A stretch of DNA of 64,000 nucleotides from assembly GCA_003222115.1 (NCBI GenBank), contig QHUL01000048.1, positions 41,678 through 105,677 of the forward strand. Reading direction: 5' to 3'. The notes beneath the pieces were generated by a model. That model saw nothing but the letters and a program-made list of their open reading frames with translations, did no database searches and was not told where the DNA came from. A program made the position numbers and the translations under genes. This DNA comes from Gemmatimonadota bacterium (GTDB taxonomy: Bacteria; Gemmatimonadota; Gemmatimonadetes; Gemmatimonadales; GWC2-71-9). Shown here in pieces: positions 15,616 through 24,527 of the stretch (positions are counted from its first letter, which is position 1; each line of letters starts with the position of its first letter).

Positions 15616-16806
15616 TTGACCCCGACCTTGCTCCTCGCTTTCAATTTCCCTCCGCACGGCGGTGGCATCGCGCGCATGATGGGCGAGATCGCGCTGCGCT
15701 ACCCCGCGGGGTCGCTCGTCGTCTCGACCGGCGCCTACGCGAACAGCGCCGCGAGCGACGCCCGGTTCCCCCACCCGGTCGACCGCGTCGCGATCCGGGC
15801 CACGCGGTTGCGCACGCTCAACGGGCTCGTCTTGTGGACGGCGCGCGCCTCCCGCCTGGCGCGGCGTCACGTCCCCGGGTTCGTCTGGTGCGCGGAGCTG
15901 AAGCCCGCGGCTTACCCCGCGCGCTGGCTCAATGCCCGCCGGCAGCTGCCCTACGGGATCGTGGTGCACGGCACGGAGCTGCTCCTCCTGGACGAGAAGA
16001 CGGCCCGCTCGGCGTTCAAGCGTTGGACGGGGCGGCAGCTGTTCGCGGGATGCGCGGTCGTGGTGGCGAACAGCCGCTGGACCGCCGAGCGCGCCCGCGC
16101 GCTCCTCACCGCGCTGGGTTGCGGAGCTCTCGCGCGCGACGTGCGGGTGGTGCCGCCCGGCACGACGCCGTCGCTGTTCCGGCCGGGGATCGATCCGCGG
16201 CCCATCCGGGCGAAGCACGGCCTGGAGGGTGGGCCCTGGCTCCTCACCGTGTCGCGGCTCGACTGGCACAAGGGGATCGACACGGTGATCAAGGCGCTGC
16301 CCGCCGTCCGCGCGGTGGTCCCCACGGCGCGCTACGCCGTGGCGGGCGTGGGGTCGCGCCGGCCGCAGTTCGAGCGCCTCGCCGTCGAGCTCGGGTTGGG
16401 GGACGCCGTGCGCTTCCTCGGCTTCGTGTCGGACGAGGACCTGCCGGGTCTCTACAACGCCGCGGACCTGTACGTGGGCGCGTCGCGCCGGTTCGACCGC
16501 CTGGCGGAAGGGTTCGGGATCGCGCTGGTCGAGGCGGCGGCGTGCGGGCTCGCCGTAGTGGGCGGCCGCTCGGGAGGCGTGCCCGACGCGGTGCGGGAAG
16601 GGGAGACCGGCATCCTTGTCGATCCCGACGAGCCGGCCGCCGTGGCGGCCGGGATCGTGTCGTTGCTCGGGGACGAAGCGGCGCGTCGCCGCCTGGGGGC
16701 GGCCGGCCGGCGCGCGGTGGAGACGTTCTACAACTGGGACCGCGTGGCCCGCGACTTCATCCGGATCGACGCCGAGTTTCGGCGACGGCCGCCGGGCGCG
16801 CGCTGA
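15616..16806 (+). CDS. Glycosyltransferase family 4, second tandem copy
   Basis: A 396-residue GT-B transferase: F-P-P-H-G-G-G-I-A-R-M at the N terminus, V-S-R-L-D-W-H-K-G-I-D-T in the donor half, and E-G-F-G-I-A-L-V-E-A-A-A-C-G. It is a tandem duplicate of the preceding gene. The start is TTG at 15616: it gives an N terminus that aligns with the first copy, and no ATG or GTG lies nearby. The lack of a visible Shine-Dalgarno suggests translational coupling or leaderless starts. Its last 50 nt overlap the convergent patatin gene. Confidence 0.9.
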   Translation: MTPTLLLAFNFPPHGGGIARMMGEIALRYPAGSLVVSTGAYANSAASDARFPHPVDRVAIRATRLRTLNGLVLWTARASRLARRHVPGFVWCAELKPAAYPARWLNARRQLPYGIVVHGTELLLLDEKTARSAFKRWTGRQLFAGCAVVVANSRWTAERARALLTALGCGALARDVRVVPPGTTPSLFRPGIDPRPIRAKHGLEGGPWLLTVSRLDWHKGIDTVIKALPAVRAVVPTARYAVAGVGSRRPQFERLAVELGLGDAVRFLGFVSDEDLPGLYNAADLYVGASRRFDRLAEGFGIALVEAAACGLAVVGGRSGGVPDAVREGETGILVDPDEPAAVAAGIVSLLGDEAARRRLGAAGRRAVETFYNWDRVARDFIRIDAEFRRRPPGAR

Positions 16807-17839
16807 TCGCGTAGGTCGGGCAGTGGCGGATGAAGCCGCCGTCGCCGGGAGACCACTCCTGCTCCGGCGTCGTGACGACGGCCTTCCCCTGGGCATCGAG
16901 CACGAACATCCCCGGGGGCGCCTGCACCAGGCAGGCGCCGCAGCCGATGCAGCGCTCGCGCTGGACCCGTACGGTGACGCGGCGCTTGGGGTACACGCCC
17001 TCGTCGCCCGGCGCGGGCCACTCCTCGGGACGATCGAGCGCGGCGATCGTCGCCCGGTAGCCCTCTTCCACGAGCTCCCGCAGGTGGTCGAAATCGAACG
17101 GCGAGATGTGCTCGACGCGCGGGTGCAGGTAGTAGATCGGCGGCGTCGTCCAGGCGCGCAGCCGCAGCTCGAGCAGCGACTCCATCGCGATCTCGGTGGC
17201 CCGCATGAACACGGCCGTAAACCCCTCCTCCTGGGTATCGGCGCGGAACGCGTTCGAGGCCGAGACGTCCACGGCGAAGACCAGCTCGCCGCCCAGCGCG
17301 CGCGCGGTCGCCACCGGCAGGTTGTCCACCGTGGCGCCGTCCACGTAGTAGCGCCCGCGGATCTCGTGCGGCGGGAGGAAGCCCGGCAGCGCGCACGAGG
17401 CGAACACCGCGTCCGCCACGCGCACCTCTTCGAGCCCCGGCAGGCCCCAGAAGACCTGCATCGCGGAGTTGACGTCGACGGTGTTCACGATCAGGGGCCG
17501 CTCCAGGTCCTCGAACGTGCGGTCCCCCAGCAGGCGGTTGATGAGGCGCTCCAGCGGCTCGCGCCGGAACAGGGCCGGGGACCGCATGCGCTTGAACGCC
17601 ATGTCGAGGTGGGCGACGACGAACACGTCCTTGCGCTCGAGCGACAGCGCGACCTCGCGCAGCTCGGCCACGCTCTTGCCGGCCGACCACGCGGCGCCCA
17701 CGAGGGCCCCTACGCTCGAGCCCACGATGTGCGTGGGCGGGAGGCCGCGCTCGGTGAGCGCCTGGAGGACGCCGATGTGGGCGAGCCCCTTCATGCCGCC
17801 GCCGCCCAGCACCAGTGTGAAGCGGGTTTCCGTTTGCAC
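16757..17839 (-). CDS. Patatin-like phospholipase fused to a ferredoxin domain
   Basis: A 360-residue two-domain protein. Residues 8-280 form a patatin-type acyl hydrolase: oxyanion loop G-G-G-G-M-K-G at 12-18, nucleophile elbow GSSVG with S42, and catalytic D167 in V-D-G-A. This class cleaves acyl chains from phospholipids. Residues 290-345 are a single-cluster ferredoxin: R-C-I-G-C-G-A-C supplies C297, C300, C303 and H-C-P supplies C340, enough for one 4Fe-4S cluster. There is no signal peptide. The GTG start at 17839 is divergent from the aminotransferase. The fusion is unusual and suggests redox control of the lipase or electron transfer at membranes; that is inference. Confidence 0.88.
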   Translation of the reverse strand: MQTETRFTLVLGGGGMKGLAHIGVLQALTERGLPPTHIVGSSVGALVGAAWSAGKSVAELREVALSLERKDVFVVAHLDMAFKRMRSPALFRREPLERLINRLLGDRTFEDLERPLIVNTVDVNSAMQVFWGLPGLEEVRVADAVFASCALPGFLPPHEIRGRYYVDGATVDNLPVATARALGGELVFAVDVSASNAFRADTQEEGFTAVFMRATEIAMESLLELRLRAWTTPPIYYLHPRVEHISPFDFDHLRELVEEGYRATIAALDRPEEWPAPGDEGVYPKRRVTVRVQRERCIGCGACLVQAPPGMFVLDAQGKAVVTTPEQEWSPGDGGFIRHCPTYAISARPAAVAETRRRSG

Positions 17840-17924
17840 GAGAATCGACCGCTTGCCCGGAACGTGAAGTCCCGGGTAACGTAGTCGTATCCCCTATGCG
17901 CGCGCCACGCCTCTCGCCGCGGCG

Positions 17925-19112
17925 ATGACCGACATCGCTTACCACCCGACACGGCTGCGCGCCGTGCGGGACTCGTTCCGGGCGCTGCGCGCCGCCGAGT
18001 TCCCCTGGACGGCGGACACCGTCTACCTCAACAACGCGGCCATCGGACCGATCCCCGAGCGCACGCGGCGCACGCTCGACGAGTTCACGGCGAAACGCAC
18101 GGCGCCGCACCTGCTCCCCGACCGCGAGCGCCTGGCGGGACTGCAGTCGGCGCGCGAGGCCCTGGCGCAGCTCATCAACGCCGAACCGGGCGAGATCGCC
18201 CTCGCCACCAACACGAGCTACGGGCTCAACGTCGCGGCGCGGGCGCTGCCGCTCTCCACCGGCGACGTCGTGCTCGTCTCCGACCGGGAGTTCCCGGCCA
18301 ACGTCTATCCCTGGCTGCTCCTCAAGAAGCAGGGCATCGACGTGGAGCTCGCGCCCTGCGTGGCCGAGGGCTGGCCCGACGAGGACTACCTCGTCGAGCG
18401 GTTGGAGGACCCGCGGGTGCGGGTGCTCGCGGTGTCGTTCGTGCAGTTCTCCAACGGCTACCGCGCCGACCTGGCCCGCCTGGGCGCCGCCTGCCGCGCC
18501 AACGGCACCTTCCTCGTGGTGGACGCGATCCAGGGCGTGGGCAACTCCCTGCTCGACGTGCGGGAGACGCCCGTAGACCTGCTCGCCTGCGGCGGTCAGA
18601 AATGGCTGCTGTCGCCGTGGGGCTCGGGTTTCCTGTACGTGCGCAAGGAGCTCGTGCCCGTGCTGGAGCCGGCGGTCACCGGCTGGATGGCCTTCGAAGG
18701 CACGGACGACTTCTCCCGGCTCACCGAGTACAACCCCACCTTCCGATCCGACGCTCGCCGCTTCGAGCTGGCCACGCTCCCCTACCAGGATTTCCACGGC
18801 ATGAACACGTCGGTGCGCCTGCTGCTCGAGCTCGGCATCCGCGACATCGTCGAGCACACGCGCTCGCTGCACGAGCCGATTTTCCAGTGGGCGGACGAGC
18901 GCGGCATGCGGGTGACGTCGACCCGCGACGAGGCCCACCGCTCGGCGATCGTGTGCGTCGCCCCGCAAAAAGCCGCCGAGGCGTTCCACGCCGTGAAGCG
19001 CGCCCACGTCGTGTGCAGCCTGCGCGAGGGCGCGATCCGCCTGTCCCCGCATTGCTACAACACGGTGGAGGAAATGGAGCGGGTGCTGGACGTGCTGGAC
19101 GGGTTGGAGTAA
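17925..19112 (+). CDS. Class V aminotransferase (cysteine desulfurase-like)
   Basis: A 395-residue PLP enzyme of fold type I. V-Y-L-N-N-A-A-I-G-P and T-N-T-S-Y-G-L-N-V-A are the substrate and PLP phosphate loops; V-V-D-A-I-Q-G-V-G carries the PLP-ring Asp, and C-G-G-Q-K-W-L-L-S-P contains the Schiff-base Lys. Family members include cysteine desulfurases, selenocysteine lyases, kynureninases and isopenicillin-N epimerase-like enzymes. The Cys loop of dedicated IscS/SufS is not obvious, so a specific substrate is not assigned. It ends 1 nt before the convergent stop of the membrane hydrolase-like gene. Confidence 0.88.
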   Translation: MTDIAYHPTRLRAVRDSFRALRAAEFPWTADTVYLNNAAIGPIPERTRRTLDEFTAKRTAPHLLPDRERLAGLQSAREALAQLINAEPGEIALATNTSYGLNVAARALPLSTGDVVLVSDREFPANVYPWLLLKKQGIDVELAPCVAEGWPDEDYLVERLEDPRVRVLAVSFVQFSNGYRADLARLGAACRANGTFLVVDAIQGVGNSLLDVRETPVDLLACGGQKWLLSPWGSGFLYVRKELVPVLEPAVTGWMAFEGTDDFSRLTEYNPTFRSDARRFELATLPYQDFHGMNTSVRLLLELGIRDIVEHTRSLHEPIFQWADERGMRVTSTRDEAHRSAIVCVAPQKAAEAFHAVKRAHVVCSLREGAIRLSPHCYNTVEEMERVLDVLDGLE

Positions 19113-19766
19113 TCAGGCGACTGGTTCGCGGTGCCTATCCGCCCACGCCGCCAACAGGACGAACAACCACCCGAACACGATCCCGCCGATCTCGAGCGCG
19201 CGCAGCGTCGGCGGCGGACCAGTGAAGAGCGATCCGACGTAGGAGACCACGAGCAGCGCGAGCAGCGCCCCGAGGCCGTATCGCCCGGCGGCGTCCCGCG
19301 CCCGCGTCGCCCTGAGATAGATCCAGGTGCCGGCGGCGAGCATCAGCCCCTCGACGATCACCGTCCCCGCGACCGAGTGCCACAGGCCGAGCCCCACGCG
19401 CGGGCTTCCCGGATAGAGCGGCATGTCGGGCACGTGGGTCGCGAAGTCGAGCACCCAATGGCTCACCACGAGCAGCGCTACCACGACCGCGCCGCGAGCG
19501 TAGCCGGTCCGCAGCCGGTACGGCAGGCCGAAGAGGGTGCCCCACCCCACCAGCGTGAGCAGGCTGTGCGAGATCGGGAACGAGTCGAACGAGAGCGTGA
19601 GGAACGGGTTCGGCCCGGGGACGATGCTGACCCGCTCCCACCCCGTGAGCAGGAAGACGGGCCACAGCAAGTCGGCGAGCGTCGGCGCCGCGAACAGGGT
19701 CCCGAGCGAGGTGCGGGGCGCGACCCGCTTGGCGGCGAGCCCCAGGGCGAAGTGCCCGATGAACAC
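19113..19766 (-). CDS. Inner-membrane metal-dependent hydrolase-like protein (YdjM/DUF457 type)
   Basis: A 217-residue protein with about five or six membrane helices. The opening F-I-G-H-F-A-L-G-L and the internal S-H-S-L and S-H-W-V-L-D-F-A-T-H blocks are the conserved His/Asp positions of the YdjM-like family, annotated as LexA-regulated membrane hydrolases though no substrate is known. The GTG start at 19766 is 2 nt after the tyrS stop, so it is cotranscribed with tyrS. Confidence 0.75.
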   Translation of the reverse strand: MFIGHFALGLAAKRVAPRTSLGTLFAAPTLADLLWPVFLLTGWERVSIVPGPNPFLTLSFDSFPISHSLLTLVGWGTLFGLPYRLRTGYARGAVVVALLVVSHWVLDFATHVPDMPLYPGSPRVGLGLWHSVAGTVIVEGLMLAAGTWIYLRATRARDAAGRYGLGALLALLVVSYVGSLFTGPPPTLRALEIGGIVFGWLFVLLAAWADRHREPVA

Positions 19767-19768
19767 GG

Positions 19769-21040
19769 TCAGGCTCCGGTGCGGATGAGCGCGTAGTCCT
19801 TCTTGCCTTTGCGCAGCAGCAAGCTCCCGTCGGCGAGCCGGTCACCCGGCTCGATCCGCCGCTCGACGTTCTTCTCCCGCTCCTGGTTCAGGTAGATCCC
19901 GCCCTGCTCGATCGCGCGGCGGGCCTCGCTCTTCGATTTGGCGAGCCCGGACCGCACGAGCGCGTCCACGAGCGTGAGGGCGTCCTGGCCGTCGATTGTC
20001 GTCGTGGGAATCTCCTGCGCCAGCGTCTCGAGCACGCGGCCGCTCGCCTGGCGCGGGTCGAACCGGCCGAACAGGATGTCGGACGCGACCATCGCATTGC
20101 GGGCGGCGTCACCGTGGATCAGCTCCGTGACCTCGGCGGCCAGCGTCCGCTGCGCCTCCCGCGCGGCCGGGTCCTTTTTCGCCCGCTCGATGAGCGCCGT
20201 GATCGCGTCGCGCGGCTTCAGCGAGAAGAGCTTCAGGTAGCCCTGCATGTCGCGGTCATCGGTGTTCACCCAGAACTGATAGAACTGGTACGGCGACGTC
20301 AGGGCCGGGTCGAGCCAGACCGCCCCGTCCTCCGTCTTGCCGAACTTCGCCCCCGATGCCGTCGTGATGAGCGGCGCCACGAGGCCGTGTGCCTCGCCGC
20401 CCTCGACCCGGCGGATCAGGTCGATCCCCGCCGTGATGTTGCCCCACTGGTCGCTGCCGCCCACCTGGATGGAGCATCCTTCCTTCCGGTAGAGGTGCAG
20501 GAAATCGTACGCCTGTAGCAACATGTAGCTGAACTCGGTGTACGAGATCCCCGTGTCGAGCCGCGCCTTGACCGACTCCTTCTGCATCATCACGTTGACG
20601 GTGAAGTGCTTGCCGACGTCGCGCAGGAAGTCGACGAGGGCGAGCGGCGCCTTCTCGTTCGCCAGCCAGTCGGCGTTGTTGCGCACCAGCGCCCGGATTT
20701 CCTTGGTGTCGAAGTCCAGGAGGCGCTGCATCTGATCGCGCTGCCGCTGGAGGTTCTCCCGGATCTGCTCGCGCGAGAGCAGGGGGCGCTCGCTGCGCTT
20801 GCCGCTCGGGTCGCCGATCAAGCCGGTGCCGCCGCCCATCAAGACGATCGGCTTGTGCCCGGCGAGCTGGAAGTGCCGCAGCAGCATCAGCGGCATCAGG
20901 TTTCCGAGCTGCAGGCTGGGCGCGGTCGGGTCGAAGCCGCAGTACACGGTGCGCCGCCCTTCGGCGAGGTGACGCCGCAGGTGCTGCGTGGCGTGGGAGA
21001 CGAACCCGCGCCACTCGAGCTCGGCGAAGAGATCGGACAT
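19769..21040 (-). CDS. tyrS: Tyrosyl-tRNA synthetase
   Basis: Charges tRNA-Tyr in the cytoplasm. The 423-residue class I synthetase has Y-C-G-F-D-P-T-A-P-S-L-Q-L-G-N (HIGH region at 42-47), the tyrosine pocket Q-A-Y-D-F-L-H-L and Q-V-G-G-S-D-Q-W-G-N-I, and the KMSKS equivalent K-F-G-K-T. A C-terminal S4-like RNA-binding domain (about 350-415) follows. The ATG at 21040 (MSDLFAELEW) fits the family start; upstream codons are Arg-rich and unlikely. It is divergent from the PBP1A gene over 73 nt. Confidence 0.97.
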   Translation of the reverse strand: MSDLFAELEWRGFVSHATQHLRRHLAEGRRTVYCGFDPTAPSLQLGNLMPLMLLRHFQLAGHKPIVLMGGGTGLIGDPSGKRSERPLLSREQIRENLQRQRDQMQRLLDFDTKEIRALVRNNADWLANEKAPLALVDFLRDVGKHFTVNVMMQKESVKARLDTGISYTEFSYMLLQAYDFLHLYRKEGCSIQVGGSDQWGNITAGIDLIRRVEGGEAHGLVAPLITTASGAKFGKTEDGAVWLDPALTSPYQFYQFWVNTDDRDMQGYLKLFSLKPRDAITALIERAKKDPAAREAQRTLAAEVTELIHGDAARNAMVASDILFGRFDPRQASGRVLETLAQEIPTTTIDGQDALTLVDALVRSGLAKSKSEARRAIEQGGIYLNQEREKNVERRIEPGDRLADGSLLLRKGKKDYALIRTGA

Positions 21041-21113
21041 GGCGCGGAATCGTAAGGAACGCGGCCACCGCTGGCAAGCACGCGGGGGCCTCACTACGTT
21101 GTAAGCGGATCAC

Positions 21114-23288
21114 ATGGCCTTCGCCGCTCCCCCGCTCTCGCTCCCCGGCCCCGCGACCTGGTGGCAGGACCCCAAGGTCCGCGCCCGCCTGATCGCGGCC
21201 GCGGTGCTCTTCGCCGCGTACGTCACGGGGCTCGCTTACGGCTCCTGGACGCGCGTGTGCGCGGCGGAGCGCTGTCCCAGCATCTCCCGCCTCATCGGCG
21301 GCCCCGGCCCGCAGCAGACCTCGAAGGTCTATGCGGCGGACGGCCGGCTCATCACCGAGCTCGGGCTCGAGCGCCGCACCGTGCTGGCCCTGAACGAGAT
21401 CCCGCTCGCCGTGCGGCAAGCCTTCATCGCCACCGAGGACAAGCGCTTCTACTCGCACCACGGGATCGACTACTGGCGCATCTTCGGCGCGCTCAAGGCC
21501 AACATCGTGACGCTGGGGCGCTCGCAGGGGGCGTCCACCATCTCGATGCAGCTCGCCCGCAACATCTTCCCGGAGGAGATCAGCCGGGAGAAGAAGATCA
21601 CGCGCAAGATCAAGGAGGCGCGCGTCGCCATCGAGATCGAGAGCAACTTCCCGAAGGACACGATCCTGCAGCTCTACCTGAACCAGATCGACCTGGGGTC
21701 GGGGGCGCACGGCGTCGCCGCGGCGGCGCAGATCTACTTCGGGAAGTCCGCGCGGCAGTTGAACGTCGCCGAGGCGGCGATGCTCGCCGCCCTCCCCAAG
21801 GCGCCGGCGTTCTACAACCCGCGCGCCCACCCCGACCGCGCGGTCCGCCGCCGGAACGTGGTCCTCAGCCTGATGCGCGATCAGGACTACATCACCCCGG
21901 AAGAAGCCGAGCTGTGGAAGGCCTATCCCCTGGTGCTCACCAGCAACCGCACCAACTACGGCGACGTGGCGCCCTACTTCGTCGAGTGGCTGCGCAGCAC
22001 CCAGCTCGAGCCCCGCTTCGGGCGCCAGCTGTACGAGGGCGGCCTGCGGGTCTACACCACGCTCGACCTCGACATGCAGCAGGCGGCCGAGCGGGCCCTG
22101 ACGTCGCAGCTCGACGCCATCGAGGCCGGCGTCTACAGCAAGGAGAAGTTCCCGGGCCGCACCACCTACCGCGACTACATGGAATCGTCCAAGGCGTCGG
22201 GCGAGGACCACGGGCCGTACACGCCGTACCTCCAGGGCGCCCTGGTGGCGATCGAGACGGGCACCGGGTACGTGCGCGCCATGGTCGGCGGGCGCGATTT
22301 CGACGACTCCAAGTACAACCGCGCCACCCAGGCGATCCGCCAACCCGGCTCAACCTTCAAGCCGTTCGTGTACGCCGCCGCGATCCGGGCGGGCCACCCC
22401 GTCACGGAGATGCTCGACGACTCGCCGCTCAACCCCCCGGTCATCCAGCTGGACTCGACCCCGTGGCAGCCGAAGGACTACGACGACACGACGCTCGGCA
22501 TGATCCCGATGCGGCAGTCGCTGTACCTGTCGCGCAACCTCTCCACCATCAAGCTCGGCATGTCGCTCGGGGAGCAGACCGTGGTCGGGGAAGCGCGCCG
22601 CTTCGGCATCACCACGCCGCTCCGCGCCTATCCGTCCCTCCACATCGGCGCCAACGGCGTGCGGCCGATCGAGATCATCGCCGCTTTCACCGGGTTCGCG
22701 ACGCTCGGCACCCGCGCCGAGCCGGTCGGCATCCTGCGGGTGGAGGACCGGCAGGGCAACATCCTGTGGCAGCCGCAGATGCAGCGCGAGCAGGTCATGG
22801 ACCCCGAGCACTCGTGGTTGATCCTCGACATGATGAGGGACGTGATGCGCTGCCAGCCCGGCACGGGGCCGGGGCGCTGCGGCACGGCGGCGGGCGCCGT
22901 CGCGGGGCTCAACGTCCCGATGGCCGGGAAGACCGGGACGACGGACGACTACACGGACGCCTGGTTCGTGGGCTTCACCCCGGAGCTGGTGGCGGGACTC
23001 TGGGTCGGTTACGACCTGCAGCAGCGCATCATGAACAACGCCGCGGGCGGCCGCATTGTGGCGCCGGCCTGGACGATGTTCATGCGCGACGTGTACGACC
23101 GCCGCCCCACGCCGATCGACTGGCCGCGACCCGACTCGCTGATTCTGAAGGAAGTGGACTGGTCCAACGGCACGCTCGCGACCCCGTTCTGCCCCCGGGA
23201 GCTGCATCGCTTCGAGTGGTTTTATCCGGGCACCGAGCCGACGCAGCTCTGTCCCGTACACACCCCTCCGTTCGGGGTCACCCCCTAG
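21114..23288 (+). CDS. Penicillin-binding protein 1A, bifunctional
   Basis: A 724-residue class A PBP that polymerises and cross-links peptidoglycan. A single membrane anchor (24-44) is followed by a GT51 domain with catalytic E108 (ATEDKRFYSHHG) and the Q-G-A-S-T-I-S-M-Q block, then a transpeptidase domain with S413-x-x-K416 (PGSTFKPF), S473-R-N (SxN) and K606-T-G. The C terminus carries two Cys (FCPREL, QLCPVH) that could form a disulfide in the periplasm. Start ATG at 21114; no better alternative. Confidence 0.96.
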   Translation: MAFAAPPLSLPGPATWWQDPKVRARLIAAAVLFAAYVTGLAYGSWTRVCAAERCPSISRLIGGPGPQQTSKVYAADGRLITELGLERRTVLALNEIPLAVRQAFIATEDKRFYSHHGIDYWRIFGALKANIVTLGRSQGASTISMQLARNIFPEEISREKKITRKIKEARVAIEIESNFPKDTILQLYLNQIDLGSGAHGVAAAAQIYFGKSARQLNVAEAAMLAALPKAPAFYNPRAHPDRAVRRRNVVLSLMRDQDYITPEEAELWKAYPLVLTSNRTNYGDVAPYFVEWLRSTQLEPRFGRQLYEGGLRVYTTLDLDMQQAAERALTSQLDAIEAGVYSKEKFPGRTTYRDYMESSKASGEDHGPYTPYLQGALVAIETGTGYVRAMVGGRDFDDSKYNRATQAIRQPGSTFKPFVYAAAIRAGHPVTEMLDDSPLNPPVIQLDSTPWQPKDYDDTTLGMIPMRQSLYLSRNLSTIKLGMSLGEQTVVGEARRFGITTPLRAYPSLHIGANGVRPIEIIAAFTGFATLGTRAEPVGILRVEDRQGNILWQPQMQREQVMDPEHSWLILDMMRDVMRCQPGTGPGRCGTAAGAVAGLNVPMAGKTGTTDDYTDAWFVGFTPELVAGLWVGYDLQQRIMNNAAGGRIVAPAWTMFMRDVYDRRPTPIDWPRPDSLILKEVDWSNGTLATPFCPRELHRFEWFYPGTEPTQLCPVHTPPFGVTP

Positions 23289-23299
23289 CCGCCGGCCGC

Positions 23300-24517
23300 G
23301 TGGCGCTGCGCATCCGCGCGGGCTCGGTGCATCCCGTCACGGCGCCGCCGATCTCGGACGGCGCCGTTCTCGTTGACGACGCGGGCAAGATCGCGGCCGT
23401 CGGCCCGCACGCCCGCGTCCCCACGCCTCCCGGCGCGCGGGCGCTCGAGTTCCCCGATGCCGCGCTGGTCCCCGGTCTCATCAACTGTCACACCCATCTC
23501 GAGCTCATGCACCTAGCGGGACGGAATCCAGAGCCCGGGTTCGCCGCGTGGATCCACCGCATCCGCGAGCTGAAGGACGCGACCCCGCCCGACGAGTTCC
23601 GCCGCTCCGCGGAGCAGGGGGTGCGCGACTGCTGGACGCGCGGCGTCACCTGCGTGGCCGACACCGGCAGCACGGGCGCCGTGGTGGAGGCGCTCGCCCG
23701 GCTGGGCGGCCGCGGCATCGCCTATCACGAGGTGTTCGGCCCCGACCCGGCGCTGGCGGAGCCGAGTCTCGCCCGCTTTCGAGACGAGGTGGCCGCGCTC
23801 CGCAAGTGGACGAGCTTCCAGGTCGGCCTGGGCGCGTCGCCCCACGCGCCCTACACGGTGAGCGCGGACCTGTACCGCGCGGTCGCCCAGGAGGCGTACC
23901 GGGACGGCTTGCCCCTGGCCGTGCACCTCGCCGAGTCGCGCGAGGAGGTGGAGCTGGTGCGCGACGGCGCCGGGCCGTTCGCCGAGCTGCTGCGGGCGCG
24001 CGGGATCGCGGTCGCGGCCCAGGGTTGCACCCCCGTCGCGTTGCTCGCGCGGCTCGGCGTGCTGCGACTCGGCACGCTGTGCATTCACGCCGTGCGCCTG
24101 GACGCTCGGGACATCGCGCTCCTGCGGGACGCGCGCGCCGCGGTCGCCCACTGTCCGCGCTCGAACCGCGCCCACGGCCACGGCGTGGCGCCGCTCGCCG
24201 CCTTGCGGGCCGCGGGCGTGCGGGTGGGGCTCGGGACCGATTCGGTCGTGAGCGTCGGCGACTTGGATCTCTGGGCCGAGGCGGAGGCAGCGGGGTGGCA
24301 GGGAGAGGAGGCCCTGCGGATGTTGACCATCGAAGGGGCGCGGGCGCTCTGCTGGGAGCGAGTGATCGGGTCCCTTGAGGTGGGGAAAGCGGCCGATCTC
24401 GCGGTCTTTCCCCCTACCGCCCTCTACCGCCCTCTACCGCCCCCTACCGCCCTTGTCACCGTCGTCGCCGGCCGCATCGTGCACCAAGCGCGGGCCGAAA
24501 TTGGCGGCGCGCGGTAG
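23300..24517 (+). CDS. Amidohydrolase-superfamily deaminase/chlorohydrolase-like
   Basis: A 405-residue metal-dependent hydrolase of the ATZ/TRZ type, which includes S-adenosylhomocysteine, guanine and aminodeoxyfutalosine deaminases. Metal ligands are visible as N-C-H-T-H-L-E, H-A-P-Y, H-L-A-E-S and G-L-G-T-D-S. Substrate cannot be set from sequence; a menaquinone-route aminodeoxyfutalosine deaminase is one candidate. The GTG at 23300, 11 nt after the PBP stop, is the first reasonable start. Near the C terminus, four perfect-period 10-mers (24411-24450) encode a P-L-P-P-rich loop in the final beta-sandwich segment. It is followed by argR after 10 nt. Confidence 0.85.
   Translation: MALRIRAGSVHPVTAPPISDGAVLVDDAGKIAAVGPHARVPTPPGARALEFPDAALVPGLINCHTHLELMHLAGRNPEPGFAAWIHRIRELKDATPPDEFRRSAEQGVRDCWTRGVTCVADTGSTGAVVEALARLGGRGIAYHEVFGPDPALAEPSLARFRDEVAALRKWTSFQVGLGASPHAPYTVSADLYRAVAQEAYRDGLPLAVHLAESREEVELVRDGAGPFAELLRARGIAVAAQGCTPVALLARLGVLRLGTLCIHAVRLDARDIALLRDARAAVAHCPRSNRAHGHGVAPLAALRAAGVRVGLGTDSVVSVGDLDLWAEAEAAGWQGEEALRMLTIEGARALCWERVIGSLEVGKAADLAVFPPTALYRPLPPPTALVTVVAGRIVHQARAEIGGAR
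24411..24450. repeat. Four 10-nt tandem units in coding sequence
   Basis: CCCCTACCGC, CCTCTACCGC, CCTCTACCGC and CCCCTACCGC run without interruption. Because the unit is not a multiple of three, the encoded stretch (P-T-A-L-Y-R-P-L-P-P-P-T-A) changes frame each unit. Gain or loss of one unit would shift the amidohydrolase frame about 22 codons from its end. Confidence 0.8.
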
Positions 24518-24527
24518 ATTGGGCGCC

